Positions 26,685 to 35,817 of a stretch of 64,000 nucleotides of DNA are shown here, in pieces (the stretch's first letter is position 1; each line of letters starts with the position of its first letter). Both the position numbers and the translations under genes were made by a program. The stretch comes from JBMFVE01 sp049966155. Its GTDB lineage: Bacteria > Bacteroidota > Ignavibacteria > Kryptoniales > JAKASW01. The stretch covers positions 1-64,000 of the forward strand of contig JBMFVE010000008.1 of NCBI GenBank assembly GCA_049966155.1. The letters run 5' to 3'. A model generated the notes under the pieces. It made no database searches and was not told the origin of the DNA. It was given only the letters and a program-made list of their open reading frames with translations.

Positions 26685-26900
26685 ATGAACCGGACAAGTT
26701 GGGAACGAATACTAAAGAAATATTCAGAGTCCTTCGGTCTTGGGAAGGAAGCCATGATCATATTCAAGAGCATGCTATATTATGTAAGTGGTGTAATTAA
26801 GGAAATTGACGAAGATTTTCTGATTCTGTAGAACAATGATGGAAGTGGCATTACAGCCATTGTAGAATTGAATGAGATTGCTGGTTTCAGAACCCACTGA
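26685..26900 (+). pseudogene. Small hypothetical gene interrupted by TAG
   Basis: From ATG 26685 the frame codes MNRTSWERILKKYSESFGLG and on to DEDFLIL, where TAG (26829-26831) follows codon 48. The same frame continues with a sensible sequence (NNDGSGITAIVELNEIAGF) to TGA at 26898-26900, as if a 71-aa protein had acquired a stop. The second half has the shape of a small beta-strand (Sm-like) region. Family unknown. GAGGAG lies upstream. It could alternatively be a real 48-aa gene. Confidence 0.35.
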
Positions 26901-26930
26901 TGGCACAGTGCTCTGAGAAAACACGGCCTC

Positions 26931-27134
26931 ATGATCGAGTATGAGTTTTCCGAACACGCTTATGACATGCTGAGGGGGCGAAATATCCAAGAGGACTGGG
27001 TGAAATTAGCCATAGAAGATCCCGAGAGGAAGGAACTCAAAGGTGATGGAACGGTTCACCATATACGAGCTATCGAGCAGTGCAGTGGGCGATTTTTACG
27101 TGTTGTGGTGAATCCTGATGTTAGGGAATTGTAA
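26931..27134 (+). CDS. DUF4258 toxin-like protein, apparently frameshifted near its end
   Basis: 67 aa as read. MIEYEFSEHAYDMLRGRNI and the DWVKLAIEDPERKE stretch match the DUF4258 (RelE/BrnT-like fold) family. The frame stops after VVNPDVREL, but a -1 shift at about 27128 restores the conserved family ending IVTVFFDRR and reaches a stop at 27170-27172 that overlaps the next ATG as ATGA. Intact DUF4258 genes commonly sit like this before DUF2283. No slippery heptamer is visible, so a mutation or sequencing error is more likely than programmed frameshifting. Probable toxin half of a toxin-antitoxin-like pair, perhaps inactive. Confidence 0.65.
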   Translation: MIEYEFSEHAYDMLRGRNIQEDWVKLAIEDPERKELKGDGTVHHIRAIEQCSGRFLRVVVNPDVREL

Positions 27135-27168
27135 CAGTCTTCTTTGACCGCAGAATAAGGAGGTCGCA

Positions 27169-27369
27169 ATGAGACTAAAGGTGGATCAGAAAAATGATGC
27201 TTTATATTTTCGGCTCGATGAGTCAGCGATTGTCGAGTCCGAGGAGATCAAACCAGGTGTGATTCTTGACTACGACGCGAATGACAACGTAGTTGGAATT
27301 GAGATACTGGGCTTAAGCAAGCGTGTCCCGGTGGAAATGCTGAAGAGTCTGCAATTCGAGACCGCATGA
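27169..27369 (+). CDS. DUF2283 family protein (antitoxin-like partner)
   Basis: 66 aa. The sequence MRLKVDQKNDALYFRLDES followed by SEEIKPGVILDYDANDNVVGI is the classical DUF2283 pattern, a small beta-rich protein. ATG preceded by AAGGAGG. It pairs with the preceding DUF4258 gene, an arrangement widely seen and proposed to be toxin-antitoxin; the biochemical roles are not firmly established. Confidence 0.8.
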   Translation: MRLKVDQKNDALYFRLDESAIVESEEIKPGVILDYDANDNVVGIEILGLSKRVPVEMLKSLQFETA

Positions 27370-27485
27370 GCTGATGAAATCTTCGCCTAACGAGGAGACA
27401 CTACATGCGCATTGGCCAAGCTTACGAACTGGCAAGTTAGTTTTTACAAAATAAGGCGGCACTGCCCGCGGAAAGGACAAACCAC

Positions 27486-27839
27486 ATGACAACAAGGGAC
27501 ACGATCCTGGGGTACTTCAACAGTCTCAAACAAAGGAAAGGCTGGGAAGCCTTCCTGGCTGATGACATTGCGTTCACCAGCTTCACCTATCCAATTAATC
27601 AGATTACGGGAAGGGCCAGATATCTCGAGGCAACCAAACGCTTCTACTCCATGATCACTGCGCTGGAGATCAGAGATCTGCTGGTTGACGGAAACAAGGC
27701 GTGTGCCTTGACCCGATACGAGCTCCAGCCGCCCAGCGGCCCCACTTTCAAGAGCGACGTCGCAGAAGTGTTTGAAGTACGAGATGGTAAGATTATCTCA
27801 TTTGACATCTACTTTGACACGGCGCCCTTCCCTAAATAG
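27486..27839 (+). CDS. SnoaL-like / NTF2-fold protein
   Basis: 117 aa, normal length for a single SnoaL-like (NTF2) domain. Helical start (TRDTILGYFNSLKQRKGWEAF), a FLADDIAFTSF strand, and the terminal strands VAEVFEVRDGKIISFDIYFD are typical. Members are isomerases, hydrolases or small-molecule binders; the substrate is unknown. GC is higher than in the neighbouring core genes and the gene stands alone with short flanks, as expected of an integron cassette or other acquired gene. RBS GGAAAGGA upstream of the ATG. Confidence 0.75.
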   Translation: MTTRDTILGYFNSLKQRKGWEAFLADDIAFTSFTYPINQITGRARYLEATKRFYSMITALEIRDLLVDGNKACALTRYELQPPSGPTFKSDVAEVFEVRDGKIISFDIYFDTAPFPK

Positions 27840-27938
27840 TGAAGCGTTTGACACGCAATAATCTTTTGCTCGACTGGGTGAAAGCCCCGCCATGACATAT
27901 TCGGCATGTCAAGGATATGATGCTGCCGTGTAAAGAGC

Positions 27939-28403
27939 TTACACCTGATTTGAGAGGTACATCGATAGTCCCATCTGTTTTATTTGGTCCATTTGGGCTT
28001 CGATCCAATCTATATGTTCCTCTTCGTCAAGAAGATTCGATTTAAAAAGTTCGCGTGTGCCATTATCACCCGCATCAATACAGGCCTTTATCCCGTCATT
28101 ATATCCCTGTATTGCAATTTTTTCTGCCTCATAATCAAACTGAAGTTGGGTTTCCACATCCTTGCCTATAGTAATAGTGCTTAGTTTGCTGACGTTTGGT
28201 TGCCCTTCGAGATAAATAATACGCTCGATGATTCTCTCCGCGTGCTTCATCTCAGCTATTGCTCTTTTCCTTATGACATCGTGAAGTTTGGTGTATCCCC
28301 AGTTTGCACACATTTCAGCATGAACAAAATACTGGTTAACTGAGCCTAATTCTTCAGAAAGTCGAAGGTTTAAAATGTCAATGATCTCTTTGTTGCCTTT
28401 CAT
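27939..28403 (-). CDS. bfr: Bacterioferritin
   Basis: 154 aa, family length. All six ferroxidase ligands are present: E18, E51, H54, E94, E127 and H130. The axial heme ligand Met52 (in AEMKHAERI) is also there, so a heme-containing 24-mer that oxidises Fe(II) and stores Fe(III) is expected. ATG with AAGGAG 8 bases upstream. A small hairpin GTGTAA-AGAGC-TTACAC at 27928-27944 overlaps the stop codon and may limit read-through. It lies downstream of pnp on the same strand with a 45-base gap, possibly co-transcribed. Confidence 0.95.
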   Translation of the reverse strand: MKGNKEIIDILNLRLSEELGSVNQYFVHAEMCANWGYTKLHDVIRKRAIAEMKHAERIIERIIYLEGQPNVSKLSTITIGKDVETQLQFDYEAEKIAIQGYNDGIKACIDAGDNGTRELFKSNLLDEEEHIDWIEAQMDQIKQMGLSMYLSNQV

Positions 28404-28448
28404 GACCTTGCTCCTTTTTTAATTTGAATGTTTCTCTTGTTCGAATGG

Positions 28449-30632
28449 TTACCCTCTTCTACCACGCCTTGTATGGTCACCTCTTGAGTGGTCGCGATGT
28501 CTGTCATAACCCTCACCTGACTCCTCACGTGATGACGGCGGGTTTGGATTCTCTATGAGCACCTTTCTGCTCAAATTATATCTTCCCATCTCGTCAATTT
28601 CCATTAGCTTTACTTCGACTTCATCGCCAACTTTAAATACATCTTCCACTTTGTTCGTGCGTTTGTGGTCAATTTGAGATATATGAAGAAGTCCTTCTTT
28701 TCCTGGAAGAAATTCAACAAATACCCCAAAATCCATTAATCGTTTGACCACTCCCTTGTACACCTTACCAACCTCAGGAGCTTCAACAAGTTTTTCAATC
28801 ATTTCTTTTGCCCTGGAACCTGCTTCCTGGGAGACTGCCGCAATCAAAACAGAACCGTCATCTTCTATATTAACTTCTGCACCTGTTTGTTGAACAATAT
28901 TTTTGATAACCTTCCCTTGAGGGCCTATTACTGCACCAATCATGTCAACCGGGATCCGAATGGTTGTCAGACGTGGGGCATAAGGTGAAAGCTCACTTCT
29001 TGGTTGAGAGATGGTCTGCTCCATTATCTCGAGTATGTGGAAACGACCTTCTCTTGCCTGTTCCAATGCGCGGGAGAGGATGTCGAAAGAAATTCCGCGG
29101 ATCTTAATATCCATTTGAAATGCTGTTATCCCGTCACGTGTACCTGCTACTTTGAAATCCATATCCCCAAGGTGATCTTCATTTCCAAGTATGTCAGACA
29201 GCACAGCTACTTCGTCCCTTTCTTTTACCAGTCCCATTGCAATGCCCGCCACTGACTTCTTCATTGGCACTCCGGCGTCAAAAAGAGCGAGTGAACCTGC
29301 ACATACTGTCGCCATCGAGGATGAACCATTTGACTCCAGGATGTCGGATACAACTCTAATTGTGTAGGGGAACTCTTTTTCTGATGGCGCTATATTTTTG
29401 AGGGCACGCTCAGCAAGGTTTCCATGCCCGATTTCCCGTCGACCAGGTCCACTCATTCGGGAAACTTCTCCAACGCTATAGCCCGGGAAATTATAATGTA
29501 GCATGAACCTCTTTGTTGATTCAGGAAGTAATCCATCTATTAATTGCTCATCAAGCTTTGTTCCCAGAGTCACAGTGGTCAGGCTCTGAGTCTCCCCACG
29601 CGTGAACAGAGCTGAACCATGAGTTCGCGGAAGCAACCCAACCTCACATGTTATTGGTCTGATATCTCTGTGGCCTCTTCCATCAAGGCGTCGGGCTTCA
29701 CGCAAAATCATCATCCGCATGTCCTGCCGTTCTATGTCATGAACAATCTCGCCAATCACTGATTCTTGCTCAGGGAATCTTTCTGCGAGGGCCTCAACAA
29801 CGTCATCCAGAATTGCTTGCATTCTTTCACTTCTGTCAGCTTTTTTCAAGACCAGCCTGTTCAATTCAGAAATACGAGAGCCGGCCAGGCGCACAACCTC
29901 CTCAGCAAGGCCCTCCGGGATTTCTTTCTGGGGAACAGGCCTCTTTGGCCTGTTAACAGCAGCGGCAAGTTCTTTCTGAAGAAGAACGATTTCTTTAATG
30001 TGTGAATGTGCAAATTCAAGTGCTCCGAGTAATTCAGATTCAGAAACCTCTTTTGACTCACCTTCCACCATTACAATAGAGTCTTCTGAACCGGCAACTG
30101 TCAAATCCATATCACTTGTTTCAAGCTGAGAAATGGTAGGGTTAATTACAAACTCCCCTCCAATCCTCCCAACTCTAACTTCAGCAATGGGACCATCAAA
30201 GGGAATATCTGAAACCATGAGCGCAGCAGATGCACCAATTGCACCAAGAAAGTCCGCATCGTTTTCACCATCAAACGAAAAGACAGTTGCCACTATTTGA
30301 GTTTCAAATGTCCATTCCTTTGGAAACAAAGGTCTGATTGGACGATCAATTAACCTTGCTGAGAGAACTTCCTTTTCACTCGGCTTTCCCTCCCGTTTAA
30401 AAAAACCTCCAGGGATTTTCCCTGCAGCAGAAGTTTTTTCACGATATTCAACGGACAGAGGGAGAAAATCCTGTCCTTCCACAGCCTCTTCCGAGGCAAC
30501 CGCCGTCACAAGAACCATCGTATCGGCATAACGCACCATCACGGCACCGTTAGCTTGCTTGGCAAGCTTTCCGGTTTCCAATACTAATTTTCTTCCGCCA
30601 ATTTCGATTTCTTTTGTTATATAACTTTCCAT
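28449..30632 (-). CDS. pnp: Polyribonucleotide nucleotidyltransferase (PNPase)
   Basis: 727 aa. Two RNase PH-like domains (N-terminal block EYREKTSAAGKIPGGFFKRE; second catalytic core with FPYTIRVVSDILESNGSSSM and LGNEDHLGDMDFKVAGT). A KH domain follows near residue 555 (IPVDMIGAVIGPQGKVIK), then an S1 domain (GKVYKGVVKRLMDFGVFVEF) and a short basic Arg/His tail. It degrades RNA phosphorolytically, 3' to 5', and joins RNA degradosomes. It follows rpsO by 19 bases, the conserved bacterial order. ATG with AAAAGGA upstream. Confidence 0.97.
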   Translation of the reverse strand: MESYITKEIEIGGRKLVLETGKLAKQANGAVMVRYADTMVLVTAVASEEAVEGQDFLPLSVEYREKTSAAGKIPGGFFKREGKPSEKEVLSARLIDRPIRPLFPKEWTFETQIVATVFSFDGENDADFLGAIGASAALMVSDIPFDGPIAEVRVGRIGGEFVINPTISQLETSDMDLTVAGSEDSIVMVEGESKEVSESELLGALEFAHSHIKEIVLLQKELAAAVNRPKRPVPQKEIPEGLAEEVVRLAGSRISELNRLVLKKADRSERMQAILDDVVEALAERFPEQESVIGEIVHDIERQDMRMMILREARRLDGRGHRDIRPITCEVGLLPRTHGSALFTRGETQSLTTVTLGTKLDEQLIDGLLPESTKRFMLHYNFPGYSVGEVSRMSGPGRREIGHGNLAERALKNIAPSEKEFPYTIRVVSDILESNGSSSMATVCAGSLALFDAGVPMKKSVAGIAMGLVKERDEVAVLSDILGNEDHLGDMDFKVAGTRDGITAFQMDIKIRGISFDILSRALEQAREGRFHILEIMEQTISQPRSELSPYAPRLTTIRIPVDMIGAVIGPQGKVIKNIVQQTGAEVNIEDDGSVLIAAVSQEAGSRAKEMIEKLVEAPEVGKVYKGVVKRLMDFGVFVEFLPGKEGLLHISQIDHKRTNKVEDVFKVGDEVEVKLMEIDEMGRYNLSRKVLIENPNPPSSREESGEGYDRHRDHSRGDHTRRGRRG

Positions 30633-30651
30633 TACTTTTCCTTTTATATTT

Positions 30652-30921
30652 TTACTTTCTTAATCCAAGCTCCTCTACAATCCTGCGGTACCTTTCAATA
30701 TCCTTTCTCTGAAGGTAATCGAGAAGGCGGCGACGCTTTCCAACCATCTTAAGCAACCCACGACGTGAATGATTATCTTTCTTATGCATATCAAAGTGAG
30801 CAGAGAGCTCATTTATACGCTGGGTTAAAATTGCAATTTGAACTTCTGGACTGCCGGAATCTCCAGGCTTTTTCCCGTATTTAGAAATAAGTTCTTGCTT
30901 TTGCTCCTTTGTCAAAGGCAT
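30652..30921 (-). CDS. rpsO: 30S ribosomal protein S15
   Basis: 89 aa, exactly the family length. MPLTKEQKQELISKYG, GDSGSPEVQIAILTQRIN and the central-domain 16S contact HSRRGLLKMVGKRRRLLDYL are diagnostic. Binds the three-way junction of 16S rRNA early in 30S assembly. It lies between ribF and pnp, the usual order. Confidence 0.98.
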   Translation of the reverse strand: MPLTKEQKQELISKYGKKPGDSGSPEVQIAILTQRINELSAHFDMHKKDNHSRRGLLKMVGKRRRLLDYLQRKDIERYRRIVEELGLRK

Positions 30922-30932
30922 TTTTAAAACTC

Positions 30933-31874
30933 CTATCTTTGTTGGTTGATTGTCGTTTTAATGTATTCATTTAAGAGAACTCGGTCATTATCCATCTGCT
31001 TTACCAGCTCCTGTGCTGAATTAAATTTCATTTCATCTCTCAACCTGCGAATGAAAGTCACACCAATATGCTGGCCGTATATATCCTTTTCAAAATTAGA
31101 AATCCATACCTCAACTGTAACATGCCCTCCATCTGCAAATGTTGGTCGGACACCAATGCTCATTAAACCCGGATGCTTCTCTCCTTCAACATCAACTTCC
31201 ACTATATATACTCCAAGCGCCGGCACAAGCAAACGGTCATCTATAAGTTTAAGATTAGCTGTTGGATAACCCAACCCTTTCCCTCTTCCATCACCGCGAA
31301 CCACCACTCCTTCAAAATGATAAGGTTTACCCAGCATCTTATTTGCAAATGTAAGATTGCCGAGCTTCAGTAGTTTTCGAATCGCTGAACTTGAAACAAC
31401 TTTTCCATCTACATAAACAGCGTCAAGTGATGAAACTGCAAAACCGTTCTTGCGTCCAAGATCCCTTGCAAGCTCAAGAGTCCCTCTGGCCCCCTTGCCA
31501 AAAGTATGATTGTAACCGAGTACAAATTCCCTCAAGCCAATCCGATCCCGCACCAGTACAAGTAAAAAGTCGTCCGCGGTAATCCGGGAAAATTCTTGAT
31601 CAAACTTCAAGACACAAACCTCGTCAATTCCAAAACCCGATATTGTATTAAACCTTTCTTCCTCTGTCATCAACAAATCAACCCGCTTCCCCGTCAGCAC
31701 TTCCTGAGGGTGAGGTGAAAAGGTTATTACAACACTCCTTAAGCCCTCTGATTTTGCACGGTCGACAAGATTGCTGAGTATACGCTGATGAGCAATGTGA
31801 ACTCCGTCAAAGGTCCCGACGGTTACAATCGACTCAGGATTAAATGGCATTTCTTCAAGAGATCGACGAATCAT
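30933..31874 (-). CDS. ribF: Bifunctional riboflavin kinase / FAD synthetase
   Basis: 313 aa. The N-terminal FAD synthetase (nucleotidylyltransferase) domain has VGTFDGVHIAHQ near residue 21 and GYNHTFGKGARG near 120. The C-terminal riboflavin kinase domain begins GVVVRGDGRGKGLGYPTANL near 188 and contains the conserved PxGVY (PALGVYIV). Makes FMN and FAD, needed here by AprA, QmoAB and other flavoproteins. The ATG overlaps the truB stop by 4 bases (ATGA), so the two are coupled. Confidence 0.95.
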   Translation of the reverse strand: MIRRSLEEMPFNPESIVTVGTFDGVHIAHQRILSNLVDRAKSEGLRSVVITFSPHPQEVLTGKRVDLLMTEEERFNTISGFGIDEVCVLKFDQEFSRITADDFLLVLVRDRIGLREFVLGYNHTFGKGARGTLELARDLGRKNGFAVSSLDAVYVDGKVVSSSAIRKLLKLGNLTFANKMLGKPYHFEGVVVRGDGRGKGLGYPTANLKLIDDRLLVPALGVYIVEVDVEGEKHPGLMSIGVRPTFADGGHVTVEVWISNFEKDIYGQHIGVTFIRRLRDEMKFNSAQELVKQMDNDRVLLNEYIKTTINQQR

Positions 31875-32530
31875 GCAGCAACCACCTGTTTAATCTCTTC
31901 AATCCTTTTTGCATCTTCCAGCGTGTAAGTTCCTATCCTCGTCCGCACAAGATCCACAAGCACAGCTCCGATGCCAAGGCGATTGCCAATGTCTCTAACA
32001 AGGCTCCTTATATATGTGCCACTGGAACATACAATCCTTAACCTTGCATATGGCAACTCAAAACTCAAAAGCTCAATTTGTTTTATCAATACCTTCTTTG
32101 GCTTCAGTGTGACATACTTGCCTTTCCTTGCCAGTTCATAAGAACGCTTCCCGTTCACCCATGTAGCGGAAAATGAAGGGGGAATTTGATCAATTTCGCC
32201 AACAAACTCCGCTAAGGTTTGACGCAAATTGTCCTCCGTTAATGTTAAGTTTTCAGCCACTGTAACAGGATTGGTTTCGAGATCGTGACTTGGTGATGAA
32301 ATACCAAACTGCAATTCAGCAACGTATTCCTTCTCCAGTTTCAGGAACTCCTCCATCAATCTTGTTTTCCTTTCAGTCAGCAAAATCAAGAGCCCCTCAG
32401 CAAGTGGATCCAGAGTTCCTGCGTGCCCGATCTTTTTAATACCGAGCAAATTGCGAACCCTTCTCAGTGCCGCAAATGAAGTCATTCCTTTCGGTTTATA
32501 TACTGGAATCACCCTGCCTTCTTCACTCAT
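31871..32530 (-). CDS. truB: tRNA pseudouridine(55) synthase
   Basis: 219 aa. The catalytic block KKIGHAGTLDPLAEGLL near residue 33 contains the nucleophilic Asp. KPKGMTSF near 13 and the RIVCSSGTYIRSLVRDIG block near 165 are also conserved. It is shorter than E. coli TruB because there is no clear C-terminal PUA domain, which is common. Overlaps rbfA by 8 bases and ribF by 4. Confidence 0.95.
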   Translation of the reverse strand: MSEEGRVIPVYKPKGMTSFAALRRVRNLLGIKKIGHAGTLDPLAEGLLILLTERKTRLMEEFLKLEKEYVAELQFGISSPSHDLETNPVTVAENLTLTEDNLRQTLAEFVGEIDQIPPSFSATWVNGKRSYELARKGKYVTLKPKKVLIKQIELLSFELPYARLRIVCSSGTYIRSLVRDIGNRLGIGAVLVDLVRTRIGTYTLEDAKRIEEIKQVVAA

Positions 32531-32873
32531 TGTTGTTCTGATGCGTTTTCTTTATCAGTTGTTCGATATTCGCAACGTAATCCATTGTATCATCTAAAAA
32601 CAAAGCAATTTCCGGTACAAACTTTAACCTGACATTCGCCGCTATGGCGTGCCTTATCTCTTTTTTTGCTTCATTGAGCAAAAAGAAAGTGCGCTCCCTG
32701 GTTTTGGAATCACCGTATATACTTATATAAACCCTTGCCAATCTGAGGTCGGGACTCATTACCACCTTCGTTACGGTGATAAAACCCATCTCACTGGTTC
32801 TGTAATCTCTCTCAAAAAGAGCGCCAAGTTCTTCCTTTATTGCATGACCAACTTTTTCTGTTCTTACCGACAA
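32523..32873 (-). CDS. rbfA: 30S ribosome-binding factor A
   Basis: 116 aa. The RTEKVGHAIKEELGALF start, SPDLRLARVYISIYGD strand and C-terminal KFVPEIALFLDDTMDY are characteristic of the KH-fold assembly factor RbfA, which acts late in 16S rRNA maturation. It sits between infB and truB; its end overlaps truB by 8 bases. Confidence 0.95.
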   Translation of the reverse strand: MSVRTEKVGHAIKEELGALFERDYRTSEMGFITVTKVVMSPDLRLARVYISIYGDSKTRERTFFLLNEAKKEIRHAIAANVRLKFVPEIALFLDDTMDYVANIEQLIKKTHQNNNE

Positions 32874-32945
32874 TTTCTCAACCCTCGCAATCCAAAGATT
32901 TCAATAAAACCGTAAACTGCAAATTTAAGTTCATAAAAATCATTT

Positions 32946-35789
32946 TCAAGCAAGGCTGCGTTGAGTTTCAACCACTGTAAAAGCCTCAATTATATCACCA
33001 GCTTTAATGTCGTTGAAGTTCTCCAAACTCAAACCACACTCATACCCTGATTCAACCTCCCGAACATCATCTTTAAATCTTTTCAGAGATGATATGGTTC
33101 CTTCATAAATAACAATACCATCACGAATCAGCCTGACCTTGTTGTTGCGTTGAATCTTCCCTTCAGTTACATAACACCCTGCAACTGTCCCGACCCTCGG
33201 AACCTTAAATATCTGTCTAACCTCAAGTGAACCCAGGACTTCTTCGTGAACCTCAGGACTGAGCATCCCTTCCAGTGCCTTTCGAACATTATCAATGGCA
33301 TCATAAATTATATTGTATAATTTAATTTCGACGGATTCCTGTTCGGCTAACTTTCTGGCTGCTGCACTCGGTCTGACGTGGAAGCCAATAATTACTGCAT
33401 TTGATGCAGAAGCTAACAGGACATCAGATTCAGAAATTGGTCCAACTGCACGGTGAATCACCTGAACTCTCACCTCGTCATTTGATAACTTCATAAGCGC
33501 ATCGCTGAGGGCTTCAACTGAACCGTCAACATCCCCCTTTACAACAACGTTAAGCTGTTTAACTGTCCCTTCTTTAATTTGATTGGAAAGCTCTTCGAGA
33601 GTTATATGATGCATACCCCTTAGTTTTTGCTCACGTTTAATTGCTTTGCGTCGCGTGCTTATATCCCTTGCTATCTTCTCATTGGCAACAGCAATAAAAA
33701 GGTCGCCTGCAACAGGCAGCTCTTCAAACCCGGTTACCTGCACAGGGGTTGAAGGCCTGGCAACTAAAATTCTGTTCCCTCTCTCGTCCGTCATTGCACG
33801 CACCTTGCCGCTTGTGGTTCCGGCCACAAAAGGATCACCAATTTTCAACGAACCTTTTTGTACAAGTACAGTGGCAACTGCCCCCCTCCCCTTATCAAGG
33901 GTTGACTCAATAATTACCCCCCGTGCCAGCCGATCGGGATTTGCTTTTACATCAAGAAGGTCAGCTTCAAGCAAAATCTTTTCTAAGAGCAAATCTACAT
34001 TGGTCCCTTTCTTTGCCGATATTTCAACCGATTGTGTCTTACCACCCCATTCTTCAACGAGCACACCATGGTCAGCAAGCTGCTTCCTGATCCTGTCGGG
34101 ATTGGCCTCAGGCTTGTCAATTTTGTTAATAGCCACTACTATTGGAACCCCGGCAGCTCTTGCATGGCTGATTGCCTCAATAGTTTGCGGCATGACATTA
34201 TCATCAGCAGCAACGACAAGGACAACAATGTCCGTTGCCTGGGCACCTCGCGCACGCATTGCGGTAAAAGCTTCATGTCCAGGCGTGTCAAGAAACGTAA
34301 TTTGCTTGCCGCCAGGCAGCTGTACCATATATGCTCCAATATGTTGAGTAATCCCACCAGCCTCACCTGCTACAACATTTGAGTTTCTGATAAAATCAAG
34401 AAGAGAAGTCTTTCCATGATCAACATGTCCCATAATGGTGACAACGGGCGGACGACGTTTGAGGGCCTCAGGGGGGTCTGGTTTGTCCTCAAGCACCTCG
34501 TCCGTGTATTCCTCCTGCAGCTCAACCTCAAAACCAAAGTCGTCAGCAATCAGGGTAATTGTATCAAGATCGAGCCTCTGATTTATAGATACCATCAGGC
34601 CAAGCTGAACACTTTTGGATATTACGGTTCCTGCATCAACACCCATTAACTTGGCGAGTTCACCGACCGAAACAAACTCGGGAAGTCTTAACCTCCGTTT
34701 CTCCGTCTCTTTTTGTTCAATTACCTTTTGAATAGCTTCAAGTTTCTCTTTCCTTTTCTTTTTTCTAAAGATTGCCCGGTCGCTTTCTCCGCTTTCCTCC
34801 ATCAGGGCAATCGTTCTCTTGTAAGCAAGCTCCACTTCTTCCACATCGACATCTGGATGTTTGCCTTTTTTCTTCTTTCGCTTTTTTGCTTCTTCATCTG
34901 ATATAATCTCAGACTGTACAGTTTCAGAGCTTTCTTCTCGGATTTTCTTCTTTTTCTTCTTTTTCTTTTTCTTATCCTGCTGCGTTTCCCCTCCAATTTC
35001 CTTTTCCGCTTCTCTGGCTTTTTGTTCAGCTTCCTTTAACTGCTCCCTTAAAGCAATTTGTTCTTCCGTAAGTATTTCACCAGTCTCAAGGTCAATCCTT
35101 CCTTTTATCGTTAGACCCTGGGGGGACCGCTCGGGCTGGAGATTGGGAACATTCTCTTTTTCTATAGGGGGTGCCTGAACCTGCTCCTCTGCTGCTTCTA
35201 GCTCCTTTTTTTCTTCAACAACAGGTGCAGTATCTACTGAAACTGTCCCGGCTTTTTCTGGAGGCTCGGCAGCTGGGCTTACAGTTTCAACCCCCTCGGA
35301 GAATCCAACGTGGCTCTCTTTATCAGGTTCTACAACGGCCTCAGTCCCTGGCTGCACCTCCGACTGCACAACCTCAACTGCTGGAGGAACTTCAGCTGCT
35401 TTAGCTGGTTCTATAACCTCTTCCTTCAAAGGAGGTGAACCCTCAGGTTCCTTCGGAGACTCCACTTTTACCTGAACCGCCGCTGCTTCGGCCTTCATTT
35501 GAGATAGCTTCTCGGCAAGTGTTTCCTTTTCAGTTAATTTCTTTACGGAAACCTTTTCTTCGAGTCTATCGGAAAGCTTATCTTTTATAACCTTGCGCTT
35601 TTCAACCTGATCAAGTTCTTTCTTGAAATGATGGGCAAGTTCATCGTACATCTTCTCGTCAACAGTCGAGGTTCGCCGAATCTTTGTGTGCCCTTTTCCA
35701 TGAAGATACTCAATGATTTGTTCAACAGACACCTGGAATTCAGAAGCAACCTTTGTTATGAGTTTTTTCTTAAGCGTCCCTTCAGCCAT
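32946..35789 (-). CDS. infB: Translation initiation factor IF-2
   Basis: 947 aa. A long charged, Pro/Glu/Val-rich linker (about residues 80-330) includes a run of ten lysines near 280. The second N-domain follows (LPEFVSVGELAKLMGVDAG), then the GTPase domain from about 450 with G1 GHVDHGKTSLLD, G3 DTPGHEAF and G4 NKID, and the beta-barrel and C-terminal fMet-tRNA-binding domains (GSLEVRQIFKVPRVGTVAGC). Brings initiator tRNA to the 30S subunit. It lies between nusA and rbfA with gaps of 28 and 72 bases. Confidence 0.97.
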   Translation of the reverse strand: MAEGTLKKKLITKVASEFQVSVEQIIEYLHGKGHTKIRRTSTVDEKMYDELAHHFKKELDQVEKRKVIKDKLSDRLEEKVSVKKLTEKETLAEKLSQMKAEAAAVQVKVESPKEPEGSPPLKEEVIEPAKAAEVPPAVEVVQSEVQPGTEAVVEPDKESHVGFSEGVETVSPAAEPPEKAGTVSVDTAPVVEEKKELEAAEEQVQAPPIEKENVPNLQPERSPQGLTIKGRIDLETGEILTEEQIALREQLKEAEQKAREAEKEIGGETQQDKKKKKKKKKKIREESSETVQSEIISDEEAKKRKKKKGKHPDVDVEEVELAYKRTIALMEESGESDRAIFRKKKRKEKLEAIQKVIEQKETEKRRLRLPEFVSVGELAKLMGVDAGTVISKSVQLGLMVSINQRLDLDTITLIADDFGFEVELQEEYTDEVLEDKPDPPEALKRRPPVVTIMGHVDHGKTSLLDFIRNSNVVAGEAGGITQHIGAYMVQLPGGKQITFLDTPGHEAFTAMRARGAQATDIVVLVVAADDNVMPQTIEAISHARAAGVPIVVAINKIDKPEANPDRIRKQLADHGVLVEEWGGKTQSVEISAKKGTNVDLLLEKILLEADLLDVKANPDRLARGVIIESTLDKGRGAVATVLVQKGSLKIGDPFVAGTTSGKVRAMTDERGNRILVARPSTPVQVTGFEELPVAGDLFIAVANEKIARDISTRRKAIKREQKLRGMHHITLEELSNQIKEGTVKQLNVVVKGDVDGSVEALSDALMKLSNDEVRVQVIHRAVGPISESDVLLASASNAVIIGFHVRPSAAARKLAEQESVEIKLYNIIYDAIDNVRKALEGMLSPEVHEEVLGSLEVRQIFKVPRVGTVAGCYVTEGKIQRNNKVRLIRDGIVIYEGTISSLKRFKDDVREVESGYECGLSLENFNDIKAGDIIEAFTVVETQRSLA

Positions 35790-35817
35790 TTGTCAATAAA
35801 CACCCTTCCTCTGTAAT

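Noticed and set aside
34930..35000. A-rich/T-rich run suggesting a terminator or slippery site inside infB
   Set aside because: It encodes the polylysine tract of the IF-2 linker; such tracts are common there.
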